Source: Phaeoceros laevis (taxonomy: Eukaryota > Anthocerotophyta > Anthocerotopsida > Notothyladales). From it: a DNA stretch of 54,227 bases. Below the pieces are notes generated by a model. The model was not told where the DNA came from. It did no database searches and saw only the letters and a program-made list of their open reading frames with translations. A program made the position numbers and the translations under genes. Shown here one piece after another: positions 1-12,237 of this stretch (positions within the stretch are counted from its first letter, which is position 1; every line of letters starts with the position of its first letter). The stretch covers positions 45,844 to 100,070 of the forward strand of contig JBNGIQ010009435.1 of NCBI GenBank assembly GCA_049999765.1, given 5' to 3'.

Positions 1-173
1 CCTAGCCCGATTTTGTCTTGACAGCAGTCAGGGGGAACCCCAACTCATGTACTCTTTCACACGGCAGTCGCAAAAAAGTTAAAGTGTTCATCAGACATGC
101 TTGGTTGAGGTACTGACTTTCAAGTGTGTGCATTCGTCGAATTCCTCTGCAGCAGCTCTTGTGCACAGTGGCC

Positions 174-3100
174 ATGGATGCCGCCGGCAAGCCATTTGAT
201 TCGCAAGTCCCTGAATGCCTTGGCGATTGTGACGCCCTGCCAGATGATGCTGGGAGGGTGGAGCAAGTGGAGGGTGAGAACGACGATGCGTGGGCTAGTG
301 ATGTGTTGGATTTCGCAGCAGACACAAGAGGTGACAGCTCGGAGACTGCTAGGCACAATTCGAAAGTGGATCCCGATGAGTGGGAAATCATCATGCCTCC
401 ACATTTGCGCGAAATTCTTCCGCAGTCCATGCAAGCACACCTTGCTGTTGTTGCTGGTCATGCCGCAAAAGCTCTCCCACCGGGGCCTCAAGGGTGTCGA
501 ACCACTGTCGTGCGAACTTCCTGCATGAGCCCACTCTCCCGGGCACCCAGGAATGGGACAGCACCGCCACATCGTGGGGGCCCTTGGTATCGATGTTGCC
601 GAGTGTTCCTGGTGGCCGGCATGCGCAGCCTGCACGCGGGCGCACATATGCAATGGATCCTGGACGCCGATAGCAGTTGGAGGGGAATGCACAAAGACGT
701 TGACAGTAGTTGGAGGAGAATGCACGAAGACATGGGCATGGCATTCTTGAGAAACGATGTGGTACAAGCGCGAGGCAAAGGGATTGGGCCGTCGCCGATT
801 TTGATGAAGATGAAAGCGAGTCAAGTGAATCAGATGTTGATGGAATTGTCGACTTTGGTGTTGGCTAGCTATTGTCACAAAACTGAGGTGAGGAGTGCGA
901 TCCAGATCCAGATTCCCAACAAGGATGTGTTCAACCTGCCTGACACGTACACCAAGGAGGAAGTTTTCTTAGAGTACAAACGATAGCAGAAAAGGAGTAA
1001 CAATGCAAACATCTCCTACAGCTACTTTTGTAAGTTGTGGAAGCGTCACTACAAGACTATCAAGATACCAAGATGCAAACGCTTTTCGGTCTGCAAAACC
1101 TGTGAGACCCTGAAAGCGAAAATTCGCAACTCAAGAGTGAATGAGCAGCAAGGTAAGCAGCTGAATAGCTGTCGTCTCTTCTTACATATACATGTGCTTT
1201 CGTTGGTAGTTGTGTGAACCTAGCTATGTGGGATTTTTTCTGGAATGCATGTACAGTACAATGTTAAACAGCAGCCATCCCGGGTGGCCGGTGAGGCTAA
1301 TGCATGATGCTGTACATCGGTTTTGAATAGTAGTTGTGTGAAACCTAATTCTGATTATGTTTGAAATGCATGTACAGTATTTTCTTACACAGCAACCATC
1401 CCGGTTGGCCGGTGAGGCTAATGCATGATGCTATACATGAGTTTTGAGTAGTAGTTGTGTGAAGCCCAGTTTTGATTTTTTTTGAAATGCCTGTACAGTA
1501 GTTTGTTACATATCAGCCATCCCGGGTGGCAGGTGAGGCATTTTTGTAAGCTTTCATGATGCTGTACAGTTCATTGTTGAACGGCAACCATCTTGGGTGG
1601 CCGGTGAGGCTACTTAGACTGCATTCATGATGCTGCCGAGGGGATGTCGTTAGTAGCTCAGCCTGTGTGAAGCCTAGCTATGTATACTTGGTTTTTTTCT
1701 GGACGCCTGTACAGTTCATTGTTAAACAAGAGCCATCCCGGATGGCCGATGAGGCGTCATGGTCATCTTTCATGATGCTGTACATGGTAAGTTGTTAGTA
1801 GCTGTGTGAGGGCTAGCACTGCATTTTTTTGGTACGCTTTCATGATGTTGTACATGGTATGTCGCTAGTACATGTGTGAAGACACGGGCTGTTTTTTTGG
1901 ATGTACAGTATATGGTTAAACAGCAGGACATCCCGAGTAGGCAGGTGAGGCATTTTTTTAAGCTTTCATGATGCTGTTCATGTGCTTTCGTTAGAAGTTG
2001 TGTGACCTTGCTATGTATACTTGGGATTTTTTCTAGAACGCCTGTACAGATCTTTGATGAACAGCAGCCATCCCGGGTGGCCGGTGAGGCAACTTAGCTA
2101 ACTTTGCATGGTGGTGTACTTGAGATTTCGGTAGTAGCTGTGTACAGCCTAGCGCTGAATTTTTCTCGAATGACTGTAAAGTACCTTGTTGAAAAGTATC
2201 CATCCCGGGCACCCGGTGCAGGCTAAGTAAACCTTGCTGATATGAGAATCCTCTTGTGCACTTGCAGATCAGAGAGTGGCCTTGCTGGCAAAACATCGAT
2301 TGCAGCAGAGCCTGGAGAGAGACAAGGTCTCCAAGCACATGACAAAATGTTTCTCCAAACCCCACAGGTACATTGGGTTGGCCATCGATGGTATGGACAA
2401 AAAAAACAGAACTCCCTCATTTCAAAAGGTCACCCAAGGACATCGAGAATGCAACTTTGGCGTCGGTACATGTGGTTGGTTGTCTAGTTTTCAATTACAC
2501 TTTGCAGCCTAAGGTTTTCTTGAACTACCCTAACATTCCCAACGACGGGAATCTTACAATTGCTGTGATACAGCATGTCATCAGCAATTGGGAAGGGCGT
2601 TTGCCTGATGTGCTGTACTTGCAGCTAGACAACACTGCCCGTGAGAACAAAAATCGCCTTGTCATGGCATACTTGAACATGTTAGTAGAGAAGGGTATCT
2701 TCAAGAAGATCAAAGTAGGTTTTTTGCTTGTAAGCCATACACATTATCAAATACATCAGATGTTCTCTAGATTTTCTATTGTTTTGCGGGGTAAGAATGC
2801 TTACACAATGCCTGAAATGGAAGCCTTGATACGAAGGGCGTACACTCCCCAGCCAGAGATTGAGTACATTACAGAGGTGCCAGATTTTAGGTCATACATG
2901 AAGCCAAAAGATGGAGAGTGTGCAGTGGAGAAGCTTCATGGGCATTCAAAGCAACAGCAATTCAAGATCACCAGGGAGGAGTTGCCTTGAGGGAGGAAGG
3001 TAACTGTTATGCGTGCTAAAAAGTTTTCAACATCTCCTTTGCTGGAATCCAGATGGAGGACTGCCATTTCTGAAATTTGTGCCTGAAACTCAAATAAGAG

Positions 3101-4079
3101 TTGTTCGTCTTATGCCTTTGCAAGTGAAGGGGAAGAAGGGCAACAGAGCAAGCCAACCTGAGGGAGGGGGACCTGCTGCAAACCCAATGGCACAAAATTT
3201 GAGCATGCGAAAAGAGCTGGCTCCAGCAAATGCGTATTACACAGCCGAGCAGGTGGCATGGTGGGATGCGTTTTGGGCTGACCAAGAGAAGATCGCAGAG
3301 TTAACCGCTTCTAATGACGTCCATCTTAGGAAGCCATGGTTGTGGTACGAGCATCACGAAAGTAATGATGCTAAGGGTGTGCAAACGGTGCCGGATGAAG
3401 TCGTTGTGGATCCTAACCTCGAAGTTGAGGTCATGGGAGAGGAAACTGTCATGTATTTGGGGGCAAGGAAGTGTGCAGCCAGACGAGTTGAAGATGAGGA
3501 GGCAATGCGTGGGGAACTGGCGGACATAGAGGTGGGCACCATGGTGGCAGTGCAGGCTGGAGATGATCCGCAGGGGAGACCTTTCTAGATTGCAAAAGTG
3601 GAAGAGACCGGGACAGAGGGCGAAAGAGCTTTTATTAAGCTGCATTGGTGGAGGATGGAAAATCTTAATGCATATGAGGGTCGTTACATCGAAGAGTTCC
3701 TTGCAAGTACAGCAGCGGTGGCAGCTACACGTCGGGGTAAGAAAGGGAAAGGGAAACGCCCTAGGCAGGTAAGCACACAGCTGTATTATACCTTGATGAA
3801 ACAACCATACTTGCTTTCAACTTCCAGTTGGCGAAGGCCAGAACCATTCTTAGAAAAACAGTGAAGTTGTTGCAGCAAAAGGTGTTTGAATTGAGGGCGG
3901 TCCCTGCTGAAGAGGAGGAAGCAAGACTGTCACCACCATTACCAGAAGGCCCTACCGCAGCCATGACAAGTGAGGAAATTGAATCAGAAGAGTTGGATGA
4001 CGTGGAGTCATCAGATTCAGAGGAAGACCTCAGGTACTGTGAGGTGGATGGGCTTGAGAGTGACCAGTCTCCTCTTTGA
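174..4079 (+). pseudogene. Decayed transposon-type gene, DUF7869-like
   Basis: Three exons can be assembled: 174-1152, 2268-3768 and 3828-4079, joined by introns with GT/AG ends in matching phase. The C-terminal half has the signature LYLQLDNTARENKNR (about 2620-2660), then SHTHYQIHQMFSRFS (about 2735-2775), which resembles the QLDN...ENKNR and GHTHEDIDQMFSRFS motifs of a large repetitive family labelled DUF7869 in databases, probably an RNase H-fold transposase-like protein. Upstream is a Cys/Lys-rich region (about 1035-1150). The copy is broken: TAG in frame at 984-986, a 1-nt shift in an A8 run near 2399-2406, TGA at 2988-2990 (possibly a missed mini-intron) and TAG at 3586-3588, where family logic predicts Trp. 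The start chosen is the first ATG of the frame. The family label rests on motif memory; the exon structure and lesions are read directly. Confidence 0.65.
1235..2225 (+). repeat. Degenerate minisatellite inside the intron of the DUF7869-like gene
   Basis: A motif close to CAGCCATCCCGGGTGGCCGG followed by TGAGGC occurs about eight times, at roughly 1269, 1391, 1513, 1583, 1728, 1921, 2063 and 2196. Spacing is irregular (about 70 to 190 bp, often about 122 or 140). Between cores the phrases TTCATGATGCTGTACAT and GTAGTTGTGTGAAGCCTAG recur, so the whole unit of about 120-140 bp is repeated. The core holds the near-palindrome CCATCCCGGGTGG. The array fills nearly all of the 1153-2267 intron. A further isolated copy lies near 12.25 kb. 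Confidence 0.9.
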
Positions 4080-4127
4080 CACCCAGCAGTGCACAATTTT
4101 GTAGTGAGTGGTATATGTATGTATGTA

Positions 4128-4362
4128 TGTATTTGAGGAGGTTACCGGTCCCATCAGGGTCCCCCCCTTGCCCATGGTTGGGGCACCCGCATGCGAGCAG
4201 GTACAAGAGTTTTTTGTTTCTTCGGAGTTTTGCCACCGGTCACCTACCTTGCACGGCTCCCAGGGTGAACTAGGGAAACTATTTTTATAATCCTGAATGA
4301 ATTATAAAAACTGGTGTGGTTGGCTTGCAAAAACCAAGAAGAAACAGAAAACTTTCCAAAAA
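4128..4362 (+). repeat. Short interspersed repeat, copy 1 (family shared with 40500-40740)
   Basis: From ATTTGAGGAGGTTACCGGTC the sequence runs parallel to 40500-40740 in the same orientation. Shared blocks include GGGTCCCCCCCT, CACCCGCATGCG, CAGGGTGAACTAGGGA, TGTGGTTGGCTTGCAA and AAAACTTTCC. Divergence between copies is considerable, with indels in the second half. It is preceded by a short GTAT microsatellite (about 4110-4128). No RNA polymerase III boxes or coding capacity are evident, so SINE-like is only a size-based guess. Confidence 0.7.
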
Positions 4363-5503
4363 AGAAGAAAATGGCTTAAAGAAAATTATTATATTGAGGT
4401 AGAGAGAACTTCACGCTTTCGTCTTGCCCCACCGTTTGAAGCTTACTTGTGCGTGGATGGTCGACGGGATGTGCCCATATGTGCCACTGCAGCTGGAATT
4501 GTAACTGTCGGTTCTTTATGAAGGCTTTTGTTGTGTCGGTGTATGTGGGTTTGTGTTGACAGTTGTAGGGGTTTCTTGTGCATGCAGTGGCCTTCTCAGC
4601 GAGCAGATGAGGCCAGCTTGTTGAGGGATTCTTTGTAGCATGTTTGTGACTTTGACGGAAGTTGAAGCTCCTTAGCGCCGCGAGAAGGCCACAGAGCATG
4701 CGAAGAGGACAGAAGTTGAAGCTCTAGTGTGCGCAGGGCCAGATTTTGGTGTCCACAATGGGCAGTGACTCTGTCGATACGCGAAGCGTGGCTGCCTACT
4801 CATGCTTGTGTTGGTGTCTGTGAAGGCAGAATTTGTGATAGAACCTGACGAATTTATGATAGAACCTGATGAATTTGTGATAGAACCTAATGATGACCAT
4901 ATGTCACCTCGATTGAGGGTGGTTTGGAGAACCGTGGATACACCCACGGCCATTGTGTGAGAGAACTGTATAGTGGAGCGGGAAAGCTGGTAATTGTGGT
5001 CTTACAAGAAATTGCTGGTCATAGTGCCTCTGAATACTTTGTGAGCACTATCTGCTGAGTAATTTCAGGTATATGTGAAGCACTTGGTCGGTTTTCGTAG
5101 GTTATGCTGGTTGCTGATACATGCACATTGTGTTGGTAATTAGTGTCTATAGGCAAGATTGGCATGCGTGGCATTAGTGAGGGTGATATCCTTGTTTCCA
5201 AGAGGTGCAACTGATATCATGTAGTCTTTTCTGTGCAGAAATCATTGAGTATCAATTGATGACATGAAGACAGGACTGGCTGGTCTTTGAGACCCGCTGC
5301 TGTAATTAGAATGGTGGGAACATGTAGAAAGATGAGATCATGCAGGCAGTGATGGCGAGGTATGTATGTATGAATAATTGTCGATTATTGGTGAACAGTG
5401 TCGATTACATGGTGAGCACCATGTCGATTACATGGTGACCAGTGTTGTGTAACTCTGTAGACTGTCTGCTGGTATATAACTATTGACGGTAAAACAGAGA
5501 AGA
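4363..5503. other. Intergenic; 21-bp triplet repeat, no gene seen
   Basis: No coding signal was recognised. At 4830-4892 there are three head-to-tail copies of a 21-bp unit, AATTTGTGATAGAACCTGAYG, with three or fewer differences each. At about 5390-5445 the phrase GTCGATTACATGGTGA is repeated with variations. The right part, up to 5503, probably contains the 3' untranslated tail of the LINE on the minus strand, but no poly(A)/poly(T) end or target duplication could be fixed. Confidence 0.6.
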
Positions 5504-8500
5504 CTAACTTCTAGAGTATGTGCGTCTTCTAAGACTCATGTGAAAATGATGGATGTGTTGGGAAGTTGTTCCAGGGGCTTGAAAGTTGGCGTCCTCTTCA
5601 CTGGAAGTAGAATCCTCTGTACTATAGTCATCCTCAACTGCTGTTGTGTCTGTCATGTTACCAGTATCATCCATTGTTTGTGTGTCGGACTCGGAGTCCT
5701 CCGTTGTCGATAACTGCTGGACAGGTATGGCATGTTGAATGTGCGTCAACACATCATGTGCAAAAGCTGCCACTATGCTGGATGGACGAGTTTCAAATAA
5801 TGCCAGCAATGTGGGCTTTTGTAATAATGATTTATACTGCTCCTTCTTGCGGATTGTGGCATTGATAGGACAAACATAAACCATGTGGTATTCAATGTCT
5901 GTTGTCTTGGTGTGACACAAATGGCATGTGGGTGTCGGATTTCCTGATTGTTGTTCCCATCTGTGGGTATTTGACCAGGTGGTGACTTGGAGGCGCAACT
6001 GTATACATGACCTGACATGTGCAAATGGAAGAGCCTGTTGTAAATAATCCTGAGGTGTAAAGTCCAAAGTAGTTGTAAGCGATTGTATGTAGTGCTGTTG
6101 TGGTGAATTCTGATTTTCCTGCTTCCATATATGCTCCAGGTAAGCTTTCCGGATTACTTGCGGTGTTAATTGATGCAGTTCATAGACATGTAATCCCCAT
6201 TTCTTTAGCCACTATCGCCATTCGTGCATCCAGCCAGTTTGATATGTATCCGCTATATAGGTCAGTTCCAATAGTGCCATAACTGGTAACCTGTGAGAGG
6301 GTAGCAATGTAACCTGTTGCAGAAATTGGGCTGTTACTATTAATGCTTCTATTTCAACTGGACAAAGGCCGAGCTCTGCAAGTAAGGTTGCTGAACATGT
6401 GGACTGCGATATGGAAAAATGTCGTTTAAAGAATTGTCTTTGGACCTTTTCAAGCTGTGTCCATGTCGTCTTTGGGCAGCCAACTGCCCAGATTGGGGCT
6501 GCATAGAGGATCTTGGGCAATATGCATTGCTTGTAGAACACTATCATTGGGACTCTATGGTGGAAGTTTCTGTTGAGAACCTTGGAGCGAATATGAAAGG
6601 TAGCGTTGATAGCTGCATCCATTCGTGCTTGGCTTGCTGCATGAATCCGTTTTTGGGTGAAGAGCATCATCCCAAGATAAATATTTATAGAGATCAGATA
6701 TGCGGATGTGCTGGCCATTCCATGTAAATACATGTCTTGAGCTATCTCCTGAGTCATTGAAAACTAGGACCGCTGTCTTTTCCAAATTGAGCTGTAAATA
6801 TGATCTTTGGCAGAACTGATACAGGTGATCTAGTTGTGTTTGTAACCCTTTTGGAGATAAGGACAGCAAAACCAGGTCATCTGCGAAAAGCAGCATAGCT
6901 ATGGCAAGTGCCAATAGGTGAAGTGCATCCAATTCTGAGCCGAGTTGAGCAAACAATTGTTGCAGTTGTTGGAGATACAAAGCAAACGATGTGGGAGATT
7001 GTGAGCAGCCCTTGCGGAGGCCCATGTTGCTGGAAAAGGGGGTAGAACGGCCATTCTCAGTGCATACGGTGACTTCTGTATGTTGGTACATCAACTGCAT
7101 GGCTCATACTAAGTCCTGAGGTAAGCCTGCTCGCAAGAATGCATTCCATAATTTTGCCCTTGGGATCATATCAAATGCCTTGCGAAAATCAATGAAACAA
7201 GCATATACTTTTTGTCCTGCAGCTTTGGACTTGTCAATGATGGCTCTGAGAGTGAAAAGGTGATGCAGGCAACTATAAGATTTCCTGAATCCAGCCTGGA
7301 ATCTCTGATCCACATTGTCCAGGTATGGACTGACTATGATATTGATCGTAGAAGCATATATCTTGTAGAACATGGTGTTCAACATAATATATCTGAAGTT
7401 GTCCGGATCATTGAGTTTCCCTGCCTTGTGTAATGGACGTGTATCAGATGCACCCCACGTTCTAGGAAAGGAACCTGTTCGGACAATGTCATTGAAAATA
7501 TGGGCCAAGACTTTTGGCAACTCTGTATTTCTTAGCAGCTTGAAATACTCTATGCGAAGGCCATATTTGTCTGATGCTTTCCCAATCTTGAGAGAACAGA
7601 TGGCCTGATTGACATGTGCTTCGGTGAAAACCGAATGCTCAGATATCCGCGGCAACAATGGCATGGGCTGTTGGTGTTCTGGTAAATTTGACTGGAATAG
7701 TTGTTTACCATGATGTTCCCACTGTTGTAGGGTTATCTGAGATGGAGTCACGCCACGACTTTTGATAAGGGCAAAGAATGCCTTGGGATTCTGCTTAATA
7801 TCGGCAATAGCTTGTAGCTGCTGCTGTTGTTGGAATGCTCTGAGCTTCTCCCTCTTCATCCGTGAGTAAAGATTGGATAATTCTCTGTACTCCGATCGTG
7901 CCAAAGTTTCTTCAGATTCGTCGTTAAGCATATATTGTAATTGTTTTTGCAGCTGCTGACATTCAGCATCGTGCCATATCTGGCCATGGGTGCCCTTGTC
8001 TTTCCTTCCTGGCGTAATTCTGGTCCCATGCTTGTGTATGGATTTTAGGAACATTCTGTGGAGTGTACTAACTTTGTCTTGCAGTGTGGACATGTTATGT
8101 ACATCCAAGAACCTGAATAAGGCTGTTTCCATGTCGCGTCGGAAACCTGCTTCTCCTCTACTTCTGAGTATGTAGATCGGTTGTGGTTGAACCGATACTA
8201 TCTCATTTCAGATATTGAAACTGGGCATGCAGATCTTTAGTTGGAGAGGCACATGATCGGAGTCTGGTCTCTGTGGGAGAATCCGAAACTGTTGAAGGCT
8301 GTCAGCAGCTTGAACATGGCAGATGAGCAGGTCAACAACACTTTGTTTAAGCTTGTACTTCACACGGTGTGTTTTCTTAGAACTTGTTTTGATTTTCCGC
8401 CTTGTTCTGAATGTGTAACCTCCTGAATGTGGGAATCCTGGCGTTCCATTCATAATGACCATGCTACGGCGACGGAGCATAGCAAGCAACTCAGTCGCAT

Positions 8501-9125
8501 GGCTGCCAGAGTGTTTGCTGTCGCGTGATTGTCGAGGTAGATGGCCTTCTCGTAAATACGCTGGATCTGCTGAGTTGGATGGGAAACTCTGACGTTTGGC
8601 TGTGCGAATGTTGATATCTCCGATGAAAAATACACTTGTACTATGGCCTTGGGCTTCAAGATCAATCATATCTTGTTCAATGTCCAGCAACATGTCCTCT
8701 GCAGTGACGGTTTTATGCTGGAATGACTTGCTACTAGGTGGCGGGACATAGGAGCAGCCTAGGAAGAGCACCTGGGTGTTATCCTGTGAAGAGACTCTAA
8801 GCCAAATGTAGTGACCATCCTGGTTTTGTTTCCACACCACAATGTGAGATGCTACATGTGGTTTACACATTATGGTAATTCCACCAGACGCGGTTCGCTT
8901 GGAAGGCGTTTTGTGAGGAGGGACAAATGCATACAATCGAATCCAAACGTATCCTGGAAAATGCTCAATCTGATTTGCAATTGTCTCTTTAGTCTCTGAT
9001 AACACAACTAGGTCATGATCTGGATACTCCTGGAGAAGAGGGATAACCTTTTGCTCCTGATACACATTTAAGTTCCAGTATATGACTGTTAGGCACTCAG
9101 ACTGTTTATCTCCTACTGTCCCTGG
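5504..9125 (-). pseudogene. LINE ORF2: endonuclease, reverse transcriptase, zinc finger
   Basis: The endonuclease domain (about 9090-8210) shows WNLN, LSETK, GDINIR, SVVDLL and SDHVPL, the expected APE-type series. The reverse transcriptase (about 7560-6700) shows FIDFRKAFD (motif A), GLRKGCSQSPTSFALYL (motif B) and FADDLVLLS (motif C). The C-terminal domain (about 6067-5504) holds CHLCHTKTTDIEYHMVYVCP, a zf-RVT-type finger, then an acidic Ser/Thr-rich tail. The frame is interrupted by TGA at 8208-8210, TGA near 7104-7106, a 1-nt shift near 6690 (after DLYKYL) and TAG at 6212-6214. On both sides of each stop the protein continues sensibly, so the inactivation is recent. The enzyme would nick and prime on target DNA for reverse transcription. 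Confidence 0.92.
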
Positions 9126-9131
9126 TAGCTG

Positions 9132-10815
9132 CTAAGCCAAGGACTGCCCCATAACTAATTCCGGTGGTGGTCCAACTCCTACTGCGTTCGGAGTAACTTG
9201 CATGAGTCGAAGGTACTCAGACAATGTGTAATCCGGGATGATACGTATGTATCCTGACTTTTCATATATTGGCAGATCTTGCGCGTTATCCCTGTCTTGG
9301 GTTGTTGCGGCAACAATCATCCATGCTCTCTGTGGTAATGGTCCTGTCCTCGATTTCTCCTTCAGAGTATGAGGTACCTTATACAGGTTTGTAGCTCGAT
9401 GTGGCATAAAAGCACATTCCTGTAGAAGCCAATTCTTCATCATAGCCTTGCCCTCCTCCGGGTTCTCATCAAAATTGTCTGGAAGACCTTTGAGCCTGAC
9501 ATTATGCAGGTGCCTATGCTGCTTGTCATACATAGACCCACGGGGAGTATAGGACTGGCCTATCTCTCCTTGCGAGTGCATCTGCTTAAGCTCAGCCGAT
9601 GAGGGATATGACTGATGACCTTGCTCGTGCGAAACATTTGCCTCTAACTGACTGGCTGCGTACTGAGGTTGGAGATTTCGAGCATGCGCTGGGGCTGTCT
9701 GATTTCCGTATGTCGACATAGAAATTTGGTGAGTCTTGGTCATGACTTGCTGCATCCTCTGAAGATCAGGATCGATTTGGCTGGAAGCCACATGTGGGCG
9801 CTTGCTATTGCCCGGAGACGCCATCACCGTGTCTAGCATCACTCTTTTTGTTGGGCTGATAAATGGAGATGACAAGCTCGGTGGACCGCCCGTGAGTGCC
9901 GTAACTGCAAAGTGCCTTGGTGTTGTAGGAGTGGATGGTGGCAATAGGGGCGGTCCTTCTTGGAATTTCTGGGCGCTTGATAACAAGCTTGTTTGCATCT
10001 GGTATCAATGATAACGGATTAGGCAGGTGCCCGAGACCAGTGTCAATGAAAATATTGCAAATGAGAGAGCAGATTTCGGACAGTGGCTATCAAGTACTAT
10101 GAAATTGAAGCACCTCCTTATGGTAAAAGTGGTTTTAAAGTACCTGCATGACTGTTTCCGAAAGTTTGCGGTGTGACTGGTCAAGGAGATCAATGCATTG
10201 TGTTGTTACCACCGGTGTTTGAGACCAAAGTCCATGAATAAGATTAAAGATTGGCATCGGTACGGCACCGACATGAATAAGGGTCAAGCAATAGGATACT
10301 GAAACATATACTTAAGATGGAAACAATTGTGTAGTACCTGCATAACCGTATTTGAAAGCTGGCGGTGTGACTGGTCGAGAAGATCAATGCGCTGTGTTGT
10401 TGCGGCAAGCTGACGGGTGGTGTCCTGAAGCTGCTGCGTGAGTGCATGAAGTTCATGATGAGCGTGCGCAAGTTGGCTGTCAAGACTAAGAGTGCTCGAT
10501 TCCAGCTGCGCTTGCTTCTCCGTGAGTGAGATTCCATCAGATGGCATGAGCATGGTTGTCGCCAAGGACTTCCAAGCATCTATAGTGTTGAGTCTGCTCT
10601 CAACATGCTGTATCCGATTCATTGTCTCGTCGTGGTTGGACTGTGACAATGCCACTGGCTGCGTGCACTAAAGAGGCTGCTGCTCGTGGTCTCCATGTTC
10701 CGAAACTGTGGTGGGATCCATGATCTCGTCTGAGTCTTCGAGCTTTTGTTGCGCTCGAAGGAGATTTACAAATGAGATCGGAACAGAAGAAGTGGTGGTA
10801 CTGGTAGTGGGAGTC
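9132..10815 (-). pseudogene. LINE ORF1-type protein, apparently in separate exons
   Basis: Two coding blocks precede ORF2. The upstream block (10815-10339) is hydrophilic with a heptad-like coiled-coil stretch (TTQRIDLLDQSHRQLSNTVM at its end) and one in-frame TAG at 10668-10670. The downstream block (about 10000-9132) is Pro/Ser/Gln-rich and ends with a globular part of about 110 residues containing HNVRLKGLPDNFDENPEEGK. An AP-rich coiled coil plus a globular nucleic-acid-binding part is typical of LINE ORF1. The first block ends CAG|GTACTA and the second is preceded by ATACCAG, so splicing could join them. Function (RNA binding, chaperone) is inferred from position and composition only. Confidence 0.7.
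10019..10414 (-). repeat. Ancient tandem duplication of an exon-intron unit in LINE ORF1
   Basis: Two units of about 198 bp, 10414-10217 and 10216-10019 on the minus strand, each encode a near-identical peptide, ATTQRIDLLDQSHRQLSNTV or TTQCIDLLDQSHRKLSETVM, and each is followed by the same donor-like ATGCAG|GTACT. The sequences after the donor are more diverged than the coding parts. This is the pattern expected if the coding part was under constraint after duplication. Confidence 0.75.
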
Positions 10816-12235
10816 ATAGCTGAGTGGGTATGCGTGAGAAATTGGTCCTGAAGTTGTGAGAGAAGCGTACCAAGATGAGGGTTGCAATTATTGTGATATG
10901 CGTCTGGCCGTGTTGGGTGGACGGCGTGTTCAGGCGGGTGTGATTCAGCCGGGAATCCGTTTTTGGATGGAGGTAGTGTGAGCTGGTCAGGGCATTAAAT
11001 GATAAAGCGGTGGGAGTTGGTGGCCACTTCTAAGGGTTTGTTCGTGGAAGGCATGGTAGTCTCCCGTTTTTAGCCATGTAGAGTGCGATAGTACTGTCTT
11101 GGTGCATGTGGCATTAATTCGCCCTGTCGAATTTTGTTTGTATGTGTTGTAAGCTGCCTGTTTTGGCTTATGATGAGTATGATTCTAGCTGGAGCTGTGC
11201 TTTAAACTGGAAACCTGTCAGTAAGGCATCTGGGCTGAGGTTGGTGTATCTGGTGGTGATTTGATCTAGGGAGCAGAAAGTGTTTCGGTTTAGCTAGGCA
11301 ATGAATATGCGGCTATTGACTGAGCTGGGCGTGGCAATATGATAGCGTTCGTGTTATGCCAGGTTTGATATTTTATGTACTGAGGACTTGCTATGTTTGG
11401 CTGTCTGGGTTTGGGTATGCACTTTTGCAGGTTTTTAGGGTTAACGTTTGGCGAGAAAGGTGTGCCGGGCAACACTGGTGTGTTGCGGAAAGGAAGAGAG
11501 ATGTGCTTTGGATGCGGTGGCCCTCTTGCAATCCAGTGATCTGAGTTGTCAGGTGACTACCGGGAAGCTGCGCCACAAATATTGGAGGCTTGCGGTAGAG
11601 GTAAATGCTCCAGAAGAGGGCTTTACCCAGACATTTTGTTTATGTTCACCCGGGTAAATAATCTGAATTGCTTGCATTTGGGTGCTGATTGGAATTGTTA
11701 TAGTGGATTACCTGTGTGGCTGTTGGAGTGTACAGCACAAATAGCACGATTTTAGTGTTCTGTAGAACAAGCGTATCATGCTGAATAAGTTGAGTATGGC
11801 ATTTTGTGTGATGTGTAACGCAGGAAGTGAGTAGCAATGGAAACTGTATGGAGTGGTAGGAACTTGATCGAAAGTCCTGACCCGGCACCCTCCAACTCAA
11901 CCTGAGTTGTGGGTTCGAGATTGCTTTCCCGGGTACCCAAGCACGGGATGGCACCTAGGCCTGAATTTTTCTAGGGCAGGTTGATGTGCTGAACGACATT
12001 ACTTGGGACTCCATTCAGGAGCAGTTTTGTTGGTAAGCTGTGCACTGCATTCCAGTTTTCTGGAAGTTCCAGCTTTGAACATGTCTCTACAGTAACTTCA
12101 TGTGTGCCATATTATCCTACCTGCTGCTGTTTAAGAAGTCTCTTTGCCCTACCCTTTTCCAGCTCGTTCTATGCGCTTACATTTTGTGATCATCATGTTC
12201 AGAACTTCAGATTCCATCAAACACACTTGCTTGCT
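10816..12235. other. No gene recognised
   Basis: Only short chance frames are present. The part next to 10815 may be the 5' untranslated region of the LINE. No tRNA, repeat array or conserved coding signal was seen. Base composition is unremarkable. Confidence 0.5.
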
Positions 12236-12237
12236 CA

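Larger units (their letters stand above)
5504..10815 (-). mobile_element. LINE (non-LTR retrotransposon), full-length-like but inactivated
   Basis: A minus-strand element with an ORF1-type protein (upstream) and an ORF2 polyprotein ordered as AP-like endonuclease, reverse transcriptase and C-terminal Cys/His zinc finger, the order of L1-type LINEs. The open frames cover almost the entire length. The 5' end is set at the ORF1 ATG; the untranslated ends are not defined because no poly(A) tail or target-site duplication is visible. Three in-frame stops plus one frameshift in ORF2 make this copy non-autonomous. It lies on the opposite strand to the older LINE relic at 12.8-14.5 kb and is clearly less decayed. 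Confidence 0.93.

Noticed and set aside
126-173. Longer N-terminus of the DUF7869-like protein
   Set aside because: The frame is open here but has no ATG before 174; the upstream codon is GTG.
120-878. A 252-codon frame on the minus strand
   Set aside because: It is the antisense of the DUF7869-like first exon and shows low-complexity, motif-free protein.
984-8210. In-frame TAG/TGA codons as evidence for a variant genetic code
   Set aside because: The three host genes have no internal TAG or TGA and end with TAG or TGA; stops occur only in transposon relics, where frameshifts also occur.
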